DNA of 64,000 nucleotides from Thermothelomyces thermophilus ATCC 42464. Taxonomy: Eukaryota; Ascomycota; Sordariomycetes; Sordariales; Chaetomiaceae. Positions 35,102 to 45,657 of this stretch are shown piece after piece. The DNA is taken from the NCBI RefSeq assembly GCF_000226095.1, contig NC_016473.1:3596001-3660000 (forward strand). The letters are read 5' to 3'. Both the position numbers and the translations under genes were made by a program. Position 1 is the first letter of the stretch, and every line of letters starts with the position of its first letter. The notes beneath the pieces were generated by a model that searched no databases, was not told where the DNA came from, and saw only the letters and a list, made by a program, of their open reading frames with translations.

Positions 35102-36240
35102 AGCGGTTGTGATTATCTGTATAATAACGTGCGGAAACGACGGGGGCCAGAGAACGGCTGATCGGATCCCCGACTCAAATTGGCTCGAGGTGTACAGGCC
35201 CGTTAATTATCATAATAGACGGTGAGCGGGAGAGCAGCCAGGTCAGGCCGGGCCCGGGCTGGGTAAACCGGTGTGTTCTGGACCGGAACATCATTGATGA
35301 AGCTGCGCTGCAAGGCAATTAGCGACGATGCAAGATTGCGACCATAACTGTGCTGGGACGGCGGGGTGATATGAGGTGACCAGAGCAACATTGCACTGAT
35401 CACCCGGGCTCTTCTCACAGGCCAGGTAACCGCGTTCCGGCGCTTTGGAAAACTTTGGGGCTGGAAAACGGTATGGCCAAGGGCGGCAAGAAGGAATCCT
35501 GTTCGCCGGTCCTGCGTGGGACGGTGCTGGCAAAATCGCAACATCTCACCTAAATACAGGCGAGCCTATCTCCTATCTTGACCGTATTAAAGGAGCTCAT
35601 GTCCGGGTAAATCGACCTCGCGGGTTTCCATTCTTGGTAGTAGTTGTATTGGGAAGGTCCGTAACGATTGGCTAGTCAATCTGGAGTCCGGTGGGCGACG
35701 CCGCCGGCAACACAAAGAGTTCCTCGTCTTGAAATGTCCATTGTTGCGGCCTGTGTCGATTCTCGTCCTCAGGAGTTTTGTTGAAGAAAGAGGAGGAAAC
35801 AGAGGGAGGGAAGGGATGTAATCCTAAAGGTCCTCAAAAAAATCAAAGCACGTATTATTAGAGAACACCCTGGCAATCAAGCGCGAGCACACATGAAACA
35901 AACTGCGCCGTTCCATTGCCTAATTATACTTCAATGGATAAATAACGGAAGATATAACCGACCCTGCTTCTACAGAAGTCATCGGCTGACCATGACTAGC
36001 TGGGCGAAAATCAGGCACTAAGCCAATTTGCTCACTTCAACCTAGCAGCAACGGGCCGATCCATGAAGCTCTTTCCCGAAATCCGGCCCGCTGGCAGGTG
36101 GCGCCCCACTGATGCCTCTGCCGCTGGTCACTGGTTGCCCTGTTTTTTCAGCGCTTTCTCAGCTCGCGAACTGGATCGGATTGGGACGCGGATAGGATCG
36201 GGCACCGGACGGTTTTAGATTCGATTAATAACACACCGTC
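35102..36240. other. intergenic between divergent genes
   Basis: About 1.1 kb upstream of both the CVNH gene (minus) and the lipid-droplet hydrolase gene (plus). Short overlapping frames only, none with protein similarity that I can see. Confidence 0.5.
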
Positions 36241-37682
36241 ATGGACAATACCGTGACCGGCCTGACCACGGTCAGACATGATCAAGTGCCATTCCTAGAA
36301 TACCCTTCGCCAAACCAGGACGATCTAACTCGCCGGCAATACTTGATTTATCTGATTCCCGGTAATCCCGGACTTGTGGCTTACTACGAACCGTTCTTGA
36401 AGACCTTGCGGCAACTGCTTGACGAGCGGGAGAAAGAGGCAGGGTGCCATTATGCGTTCCATATCTACGGGCGCAATCTATTAGGCTTTGACGATGGGGA
36501 TCACGAGCCCCGTTTTGGAACGACCACGGCCTCGGGCGCCAGGACGGAGCCTTTCACCTTGGAGGACCAGATCCGCGGCGTTTGCGGTAGCGTCCAGGCG
36601 GTGAACAATGACACCTTGGGCGACGGGCGGACCTTCGACCAGGTAATCCTCATCGGCCACTCTGTTGGTGCCTACATAGCGCTCGAGGCCTTCCACCGGC
36701 ACCACCAAGCTCGGCTCGAGACGGCCGGCGCTTCCGACCCCCTCGCCAGCGTCAACCTCAGATCAGGCATTCTCCTCTTCCCCACCGTGTCGCACATCGC
36801 CCAGTCCAGCAGCGGGCAGAAGCTCAACCTCCTGCGCACCACCCCGCTTCTGGACCGGACTGCCCACCATGTCGCCAAGGGCTTCGTCAGCCTATGGCCC
36901 GTCTGGATCCTAGACGCCATCGTCCGCCGGGTCATGGGTTTCCCCGAGCACGCCGTTGCCGCCACGCTGCGTTTCCTGACCAGCGCGGACGGCATCTGGC
37001 AGGCGCTGCATATGGGCAAGGACGAGATGCGGTGTATTACGGAGGAGAAATGGTATGTTGAGGTCATTTCTCGATAATTATCCCACATCCCCTTTTTTTG
37101 AACCCCCTCCTTTACGGGTACCTCTTTTACTCCGTTCATTTTCATCTACATCTTCTTCCTTTAGTCTTCTTGTTTTCTTCAGGCTCCAAAATAACTCGCC
37201 TGCTCATTGCATCCCCGCTTATTTATTTGACCATCAAATTGACTTGGGTGTTTGAATCCGGAGGTAACGGCTGATATTTTTGTGCAGGGGAGAGGAGTTA
37301 TGGGAGATCCAGGAGGCCGACGCCGACGCCGACGCCGAGGCAGATGCTGGAAAGGGTTGCGGTAACGGGGAAGCAAAGCCGGGGTTAGGCCGCGCAAAGT
37401 TCTTTTTTTATTTTGCGGAAAAGGACCATTGGGTCGCCGATGAGTGCAGGGATGAGTTCATTGAGCGACGAAAGCGACATGGGAAGGGGCGGACGAGAGT
37501 CGTCATTGACGAAACGGGGATCCTGCATGCTTTCTGCATCCGTAAGTGGGCTTCTCTCCCAGCCTTGACTGGGAACTCTCTCGTGCTTGCTTTGTCGGGT
37601 TTGGCTGACTGAAGATACAGACCACAGCGAGTCGGTAGCGGAGAAGGTCAAGGCCTGGGTGGAAGACATCGCTGGCCTCTGA
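36241..37682 (+). CDS. lipid droplet-associated hydrolase (LDAH/DUF2305) family protein
   Basis: Exons 36241-37052, 37288-37541 and 37621-37682 give 375 residues. Introns are 235 and 79 nt with GTATGT and GTAAGT donors. The family is an alpha/beta hydrolase found on lipid droplets in animals and fungi; sterol-ester hydrolase activity has been proposed. The oxyanion region is YLIYLIPGNPGLVAYYEPFL. The nucleophile elbow is GHSVGAY with Ser141. The likely acid is Asp317 (EKDHWV), and the likely base is His351 or one of the HH pair formed at the last junction (CIHHSE). Directly after the first junction the protein has an Asp-Ala repeat (about EADADADAEADAG) encoded by a GCC-GAC repeat, probably a loop. 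A hydrophobic segment near residues 215-235 could touch the droplet surface. Confidence 0.85.
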
Positions 37683-38496
37683 CGACGGAGGGCGCCTGGC
37701 ATTAACGTTCCTGGGACTCGAGCCATCTGATTACGGGGTTCACCATCGAGCGTTGTCGTTCGGATGGCAAGAATGGACCTGCCTTGTCGACGGAGGTACT
37801 CCGTGCGGATACATGCCTAGACTTATAAATCAAGTACGCAACGCTGGCCCCGCCGTCCCAAGCGTTCTACTGCCGAATCTGCTAGCAGCTACCTGAAGGA
37901 AATTATACGATCGGCCCAATCGGAGCCGCGTTTGTGCAAGCCCGTCATGCCCATCCCGCGGAGTGGAGCGCGCAAGATCCGGGAGGGCGGTTTCAGCAAC
38001 AGCCAAGTTTAGGCACCCGAATTCTCTGCTTCGAGATTGGTCGCAACAACTCCACCAAAAAGAACAAGATGCGAAACTTGAGCGGTGTTCACAATGAGCA
38101 TAACTGAGAAACATCAATACGGATACTCGAAACGGCAACTTGACGAGTAATCATCGCCAATGTGCGCCTGTGACAGAGTCCAACCATTTTCCGCAGGAGA
38201 ACATCAATTCGTCATCTGGATAAGCATTCTTCCCGATAACGATGCCTGCTGGGTGTGGATTAGGTACCATTTGCCTTGGAAGATTATGGGGACAGAGAGG
38301 CGGGAGGTGCTTCCCCTCACCAACCCGCCCGATGAGGGTAGGGCGCGTTGGGATGGCGGCCGCCTTGCGTTTTCGCCTTCTTGCCCGACCATTTTCGGTG
38401 TCTCTCGTAAAATGCCACGTCAGATTGGTGCGGCACAGCCTCGCCTACCGCCAAGTATCATCGAATCCCTCACTGCCGTTGGCAGCCCCCTTGTGC
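37683..38496. other. intergenic between convergent genes
   Basis: About 0.8 kb with no supported gene. It contains a near-copy of the TACTCCGTA word at 37797-37805. Confidence 0.5.
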
Positions 38497-39563
38497 TCAA
38501 GCGGAGACTTTGCCTGAGCAGGCGATTCTGCCTCCATAATTACCCCACAACCCCGACATGGCCTGGGCCAAGGCGGCGGTCTCCAAAGCAGCGGCTGGAG
38601 GGAGTGTTGCTGGTGGCCGAGGCTCCGGGGAGACTGCGAACTCGACCGTTTCATGAGGTGGCTTCTCGCAGGGCTCCCTCAACTCCAAGGCTGTGGTATC
38701 GAAAGTGCACTTGGAAGCTCCTGGGGTTGCTGGTGGTCCTGTGTCGCTTGCGGTGTACCCGGCGGTCGGCCATGGGCTGGGATTGCTAGTGTATCGTGGC
38801 ATTCCCCGGCGATGGGCGACTCCTGACCTCCTGCGAGTCTCCTCGACGTAGTTGCAGATGAAAAAGAATAGGAGGAAGGAGTGGATTACCCTGAAGCTCT
38901 AGATCAGGATTCCCGCGCAGCCGTAAAGTGTTTGCCTGTTTTGAAACTCACATCATGACAACCAGGAGGCAGATGCTGCTGATCTCCTCTGCCGCCGTGT
39001 CGAAGGTGGCCTCAAAGTCGGTGAAGCCGCAGATGACATCAACCAGCAGTGATCCGGTTGCGGTTGCGACGCCTAGAAACAAAACGCCGTCAACCACGAC
39101 GTGGACGTTGGGAGAGATTCCTCCACCCCGTCGGACACGGGCGGAGACCAACTCGGCCGTGTTCCAGACAGCAACTACCGGACACTGTCGGAAAGGGGTT
39201 GTTAGCACAGCTCGTCGCTGGGTTTCTCGTCGCCGGGTTTCCTGTGGGCAAGCAGACACGAACCACGATCACAACAGGTAGAAGGCGCTCGATGGCGCTG
39301 AACTGGCCTCGCCGCCCCGCGATGACGGATGCGATGACGCCCGTTACGGGAAGGGAGACGGCCAGCGAAGCGGCCCGGAGGACGATGCAGATGACAAAGA
39401 CGCTCCGGCCGAGGCCATGGTAGTCGGTTAACCTCCACTGCTTGAGCTCTTTCGACGAGGGGTTCGCCGCCGGCGGCGGCAGTGAGTCCAGCCAAGCTTC
39501 AACGATGGGATCGAAAGGGGGAGACGGCCGGGACGGCTGTGACCGCAGGTTGATCCTCCACAT
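38497..39563 (-). CDS. putative four-TM (MARVEL-like) membrane protein
   Basis: Exons about 39563-39264, 39184-38952 and 38890-38497 give 308 residues. The second intron (61 nt, GTGAGT...CAG) is clear. The first has a CTAAC branch and a GACAG acceptor; its donor is either GTTCGT at 39263 or GTGATC at 39272, both in frame. Four hydrophobic segments are spaced as in fungal MARVEL or similar four-TM proteins: FVICIVLRAASLAVSLPVTG, then LLPVV...CPVVAVWNTAELV, then VVVDGVLFLGVATATGSLLV, then ICLLVVMMVIHSFLLFFFICNYV. The last ends in VEETRRR at the cytosolic face. The roughly 100-residue C-terminal tail is Pro/Thr-rich. The start is the first in-frame ATG before helix 1. The fold assignment is inference from hydropathy only. 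Confidence 0.62.
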
Positions 39564-41453
39564 TGAAGGAGCCGTCTGGAGACCTATGATGGTGCTGGGA
39601 GCGCTGAGACGACTCTCTGGGCGCCGATGTGCAGCATGTCGAGTTTCCCGGAGAGCGCGGCCAAATGACTGTGAAAAAAAAGAGAAAAATGGCTGTCGTT
39701 GGCCAACCTGTGTCGCCAAAGATGGGGGACCACCTGCAGCCGTCGGTCTCTTGGCTGGCTGGGCAGGGCCTCTCTCGTCTTTGGACCGACCGTATCAAAT
39801 TAAGGAGCGACACCACAAATGCCCATTACATCCCAAGACTGGGAATTAGCCGTCGATAGAACGGTAGGTTTGACGTATCGAGAACGGAACCCAGGATTCT
39901 CCGGCCGGTGTTTCTGACCCTTCTTAAAAGGAGACCCAGGCCGCTGAGGATGCCATTTTCCCCGGGGGGGGGGGGGGGGGTCTGATGGACGCGCTAGTGT
40001 AGGTCCTGGGACCGCAAAACAGGGAGAGGCTTTAGGCACCCGTGTAACGCCCCCCTGTCCGTGGGCTGCGACTTTCTGATCCCACATTTCCACACATTCC
40101 TCCGCGAGAACCAATCACTCATGAGCAAAATCTCGAGGAGATCGGGAGCCGCAAGCTTCCTTGTTCTCTGTTGTTGGTGTCTTACTCTTTTGAGATCCTC
40201 TGCATGGTACTCCGTACTACCTAAAATTAGGTTATGTTCGTACTACGCTACGCTTTAGGAGAAAAAAAGCACAGGGACCATGCGTGCTTAGTGTGCGTGC
40301 TAAAGACATGATTGCTGCCGAGTTCCGCTCTCCGAGGGCGGGCTTCCTACACAGTAGGCTTGCTCCGCAATCCGCCCACTGTCTTCCTTTGGCGTCCCGG
40401 GCCGTCAGGACTTTCGGTGCCGATCGAGATCTCGTCGGATCCCAACTCCGGTGGGTCTCGGGTCCGAAGAGGGCATGCGGTGCAAGGTGCGGCGGATTTG
40501 ACATGCTGCTACTAATAAGCACACTTTGCCACTTTCGTTCTTTTGCCTGCTCTAAGTGCCGTTTGAACCTTGCGATGGGCCGGGTAACGAAACGCGCCGC
40601 AAAGTCTAACACTGCTTACAAGTAGTCATCGAAAACTCCAAAAGTGGAGCTCAGTTGGCACTTTCAAAACCCCATCTTGCTTTGACTCTGGGCTCAAGTG
40701 GCTACTTCCCGCAAAGACAGGCAAAGCGGGGTGACCGCTGAGAGACAGAGAGGCCCTCAGAGAGATGGAGTCAGAAGAGAGGTGAATCAAATTCGAGTGC
40801 TGTCTTGCGAAGAACCGTTACCGTAACCGGGCATCGTTTCGGAAGACTGACGGGGGCAGCGCTGCGACTCCCAAAAGCCAACTGCATATGCCTTCGCCGT
40901 GTAGTATATTCACGTATGTACAAGTGGGAGCCAGTGCACGTGACCTGAATATGATCATGACGTAACCAGGAGAAACAAAGAGATTGTCATCTTTCGTGCA
41001 ACACCCCCACCAACTTAAGAGGCTTAGGATGCATAATATAGTTCTCAACTAGTTTTTGGATTTTTAAACACCATGTTTTGTTACTTGAATGGTAAAAAAA
41101 AAAAAGGGGGGGGGGCCGTACGCCTCTAAGAAGTGTAGACGAGGAATGATAAGTTTTACGGACTTACATAAGCATGTTCCGTTCCTGCCTTGGTGCCTGA
41201 CTGAGTGTCAGGCACTTCAGGCTGCTATCGGTTATCAGAATTTTTCGAAAACATCTTGCCCCACCAAAGGCGACTCCCCCACCTTCCAACGTTCTGATAC
41301 CAAACCAAGGCGCAGCAGCTGGTTCTCGCCTCCGCCATCATTCTCCGTCGGGGACAAATACAGAGAGCATTGTGCCTCTCCCAGCGTCCGGCATCCTTGA
41401 GACAACTTTTTCCTTTTCATTCTGTTGTTCTCATCCACATATCGTAATTCAAA
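39564..41453. other. intergenic with homopolymer tracts
   Basis: About 1.9 kb upstream of both the four-TM gene and ARB1. It holds a run of 17 G at 39964-39980 and an A12-G10 junction at about 41092-41115. TACTCCGTA is at 40208-40216. Small frames near 40284-40625 lack similarity. Confidence 0.5.
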
Positions 41454-43482
41454 ATGCCGCCGTCAGCGTCCAAGGAGAAGCGCCTCGCCAAGCGCGCTGC
41501 CGAGGGAAAGAAGACTGCCGCCTCGCGGTCCAAGGCCAACTCCAAGAATGCTAGTGCCGCGGGATCCGTGGACGGGGATGCTACTCCCCCCGTCCAGGTC
41601 GACGCCAACGGAAACCCGATCGAGTCCGATGAGCCCGCCACCTCGGCCGACAAGATGGACGAGGTCAATCGTCTGGCGGAGCAGATGGACAAGCATGGCC
41701 TGTCCGACCGCGTCACTACCGGCGTCCTGGCATCAACTCAAGCCAGTAAGGACGTTAAGGTCACCAGCGTAAGCTTGGTGTTCCACGGCCGTGTCCTGAT
41801 CACAGATTCCACCCTCGAGCTCACGTTGGGTCGCCGATACGGCTTGTTGGGCGAGAACGGCTGCGGCAAGAGTACGCTCCTGAAGGCTATCGCTGCTCGC
41901 GAATACCCCATTCCCGAACACGTCGACATTTACCTCCTTAACGAGGGTGCTCCCCCAACCGACATGGGCGCTCTGGAGTGGGTTGTCAAGGAGGCCGAGC
42001 TCGAGATGGAGCGTCTCGACAAGTTGGCCGAGAAGTTGCTTGAGGAGGAGGGTCCCGAGTCCCCCGTCCTGATGGATCTTTACGATGTAAGATCAATCCA
42101 CGACACTTCCCCCGTGAATAGGCCCAAAACTGACGGCATATGCAGCACATAGATTCTATGGATCCTTCGACCTTCGCCACCCGCGCTGCCCTGATTCTGA
42201 CTGGTCTCGGGTTCAACAAAGAAACCATCAACAAGAAGACCAAGGACATGTCTGGTGGTTGGAGGATGCGTGTCGCCCTAGGCAAGGCACTCTTTGTCAA
42301 GCCGACTCTCCTGCTTCTCGACGACCCAACCGCCCATTTGGATCTTGAGGCCTGTGTGTGGTTAGAGGAGTACCTCAAGAAGTGGAACCGCACCCTTGTG
42401 TTGGTGTCTCACTCGCAGGACTTCCTCAATGGCGTCTGCACGAACATGATTGACATGAGGCAAAAGAAGCTTACCTACTACGGCGGCAACTACGACTCGT
42501 ACGTCAAAACCAGACATGAGCAGGAGACGAACCAGATGAAGGCCTATCACAAACAGCAAGAAGAAATTGCGCACATCAAGAAGTTCATCGCCAGCGCGGG
42601 TACATACGCGAACCTGGTCAGGCAGGCTAAATCTCGCCAAAAGATTCTTGACAAGATGGAGGCCGAAGGTTTCATTCAGCCCGTCGTTCCTGACAGGGTT
42701 TTTACTTTCCGCTTTGCGGATGTCGAGAAGCTGCCGCCTCCTGTGCTGTCGTTTGACTCGGTCACTTTCTCCTATTCGGGCGATCCCAAGGATGACTTGT
42801 ACCGCAACATCGACCTTGGTTTCGACATGGACTCGCGTACAGCGCTGGTCGGCCCGAACGGCGTCGGCAAGTCTACGCTTTTGCGCCTGATGACGGGCAA
42901 GCTGTCTCCCACCTCGGGTACTGTGACTAGGCACACCCACTTGAAGCTCGGTCTGTACTCGCAACACTCGGCTGAGCAATTGGATCTCACCAAATCCGCC
43001 CTCGACTTTGTGCGAGAGAAGTACAAGGACAAGTCGCAGGATGTCCAGTACTGGAGACAGCAGCTCGGACGCTACGGCCTGACAGGAGATGCTCAGACAT
43101 CTCTTATCGGCACCCTGTCTGCCGGTCAGAGAAGCCGTATTGTTTTCGCCCTGCTGGCCATCGAGGGGCCCAACATGTTGCTCCTGGACGAGCCCACCAA
43201 CGGTCTGGATATTCCCACAATCGACAGCTTGGCAGATGCCATCAACGCCTTCAGCGGTGGTGTCATTGTTGTCAGTCACGACTTTAGGTAAGCTATCTTG
43301 TTTCCAAAGCACATCACTGGTATGTTTCGAACGGTGACGCTGACGCATTTTCCAGGTTATTGGACAAGATCGCCAAGCAGATCCTCGTGTGCGAGAATCG
43401 GACTATCAGGGAATGGGACGGCACCATTGCCGAGTACAAGAACTACCTGAGGAAGAAGATGATCTCCTCAGGCGCTGTTTGA
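41454..43482 (+). CDS. ARB1: ABCF ATPase ARB1, ribosome biogenesis factor
   Basis: Exons 41454-42086, 42146-43287 and 43356-43482 give 633 residues; introns of 59 and 68 nt fit phase 0 and phase 2. This is a soluble, twin-cassette ABC protein without membrane domains, orthologous to yeast Arb1 and human ABCF2, which act in 40S and 60S subunit maturation. The first cassette has Walker A GENGCGKS (133-140), signature [15 protein letters not shown] and Walker [13 protein letters not shown] (Asp271 where many ABCF proteins have Glu). The second has GPNGVGKS (447-454), LSAGQRSR and [11 protein letters not shown] (Glu560). The ABCF linker between them is Lys/Glu/Gln-rich ([17 protein letters not shown]). 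The N-terminus is basic ([14 protein letters not shown]), as expected for nucleolar or ribosomal contact. Length is usual for the family. The start has context AAAATGC. Confidence 0.95.
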
Positions 43483-45657
43483 ACCGGCTAACGAGGGAGA
43501 CCTGCGCTTACAAGAGGACGAAAAAAAAAGGAAGAGGTAGAGACGACTTCGCCATTGGTGCGCATCACACTAGGTGCGGTGTAAGGCCGCCGGACGGTTA
43601 AAGGGGGGTCGCTCGGGGGTGTCCAAGATTGCATGGAGCGCTTCGAGCAGTGAAGAAGGGGTTGAATCAGTATAGCGGCGGCCATCTGGGCATGCTTGAT
43701 GCCTCTTGGATGAGCTACACTCTGATCCTCGCCTTGTTTCACACACTTCCTCCATTCTTTAGTGTAGATGTGTCTCGGTTCTCAATACACTGGGTGATGA
43801 CGGAATTGGAAGTTGACCATTAGAATAAGACGTTCGCGTTTTTATATACATTCACACTTAAAGCAACGTAGATGTGGAGAATACGGGTCTAGAATTGTTG
43901 GTGCCGCAACGACCTAAGACGTCATGTCCTTGATCATTTTCATCCCTTCCGTTCTTCATTGCCTCGTTCCGTTGGCAGTGGTTGGGTGGCTCGATTGTGT
44001 ATTGGCTTGAATACTCGAGGAAGTAACGGGTGAGTGGAGACCGTTGGACTCCCCGCTTCCCCAAGGTCCAGAGCCGAATGTGGGTCCCAAGCGCAACCCA
44101 GCCAAGCTGAAGTAATCCGTAATCTGTACTCCGTACGCGATGGATTTCCGTCGAGGTGCCCGGGGGAGAAGGGTACGTCAGGGTCGCGTGTATGTAATCT
44201 ATACTGTACCAAGTTTAAAGTGTAGGTACTCAGTCCAACTGCTTAGAAACCGGTATTCCAGTAAGAACATGCATTCCCGCAGATCCACGCCCCGAATTTT
44301 ACAGGTGTCTGGGGTCGTTTGAGCTGCTGCGTGATATGTGTATGTACAGTACATACATACATACGCAGTACGCGGCTATGGATTATTTGCTGTGTGAAAC
44401 CATGACATAGCGATCATCAGCCGCCAACGATCGTCCCGGATTTGGGCATACTAGTAGCCAGACGGCGGTAACTCAAGTTTCGGCTTCTGCCCGTTCTGGT
44501 TGGTTCGAGGCCCGGAACGACGGACGGGCGAAACAGGGCTTTGATGGAAATGTAGGTGCACGCACCAATTTCTGGTCCCAGCGGGTAATTGGCATGAAAG
44601 ATGGATCGTTCCTGACCTGCAGGGGAGGGGTGCTGTTAAGGCGTTACTGCTTTGCGTCTAGTTACTTGGATGTCCTCAGGAGCAGAACCACAGTCGAAGC
44701 ATAGTCCAGATGAGAGAGAAACGTCCTCGGAGCTTCAAGGAAGCGCTCCCAGTATCCGGTATCCAGTGTTCAAGTATCATTGCACTTTATGTAGTCCTAG
44801 ATGGTCGAGTCGTGGTGAAGAGAGGTGCAGCGGATGCACGTAGCCGGGTCGATGCACTAACAGAAGGCAGGGGTAAGCATAGCAGGGGCTGACGTTCTTG
44901 TGGAGTGGCACTTACTTTGCTCAATCGGTAGGCCGGGTGGATCGCCTGATGGACCACCTTCGCGAGAGGTGCGAGAAAGCGGGTGTCGAAGGGGCATTTG
45001 GGGGAGAAAGACTCTGCACGGCACACCAACGCAGCGAGGGATGTGGCCAAATCGAGGGAAGCGCTGGAGCCTGGCCCTCGGACTCCCAACCAACAAAACC
45101 ATCCAGTCCGCACCCTCTTCCGCGCATCAGCATCACCACCACCACCACACCCTTTCATCTCAGCATCGCCGGCAGCGCCGCCCGTCAACACCTGGGGCCT
45201 GACCCCGAGTTCCTTCGACTGTCCATTTCGGTGATTCGCCTGTCCTGCTTGTTGCAGCTGCAACCGTGCCCAGGACAACGCCACCACGTACCATCAAGGG
45301 CGACACCGTGATTGCCCGCCACGTCGCGAATTCGGCCGATGCATCGGAGACGTCCTCGTTGACCTCGAAATCGAGCGCGACGGCCGCCAAAATCCGACGT
45401 GTCTTTGCAGCGTTGCCCTTTTTCCATCCGACCCGCGCCGCTCGAGTCTGCTCGAGGCAAAGCTTGCATTAAACCCAACTGCGTCGCCGTCGATAGCATC
45501 AGGGGGGCCTACTCGATTGAAGGTGTCAATTCCGTGCAGTGACTCCAGACGTGAACCGCACCACCCGAGCACTTTCGATGGGCTCGCATAAACTGTAAAA
45601 GCAACGAGTAACTTGCTGCGGAACAGCCCAGGGTGATCGGAGGTGGTCGCCTTAACA
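43483..45657. other. intergenic, no supported gene
   Basis: About 2.2 kb between ARB1 and INO80. It has TACTCCGTA at 44127-44135 and a CATA-type microsatellite at about 44350-44366 next to a GTACAGTAC-like inverted word. Frames at 44898-45311 and 45266-45472 overlap on several strands with no similarity. The last few hundred bases are probably INO80 promoter and leader. Confidence 0.5.

Noticed and set aside
44490-44535. A tRNA T-loop-like GGTTCGAGGCC
   Set aside because: No acceptor stem, D-arm or anticodon arm could be folded around it.
44898-45311. Overlapping frames on both strands upstream of INO80
   Set aside because: Several mutually overlapping frames of similar length with no similarity; more likely promoter and leader sequence.
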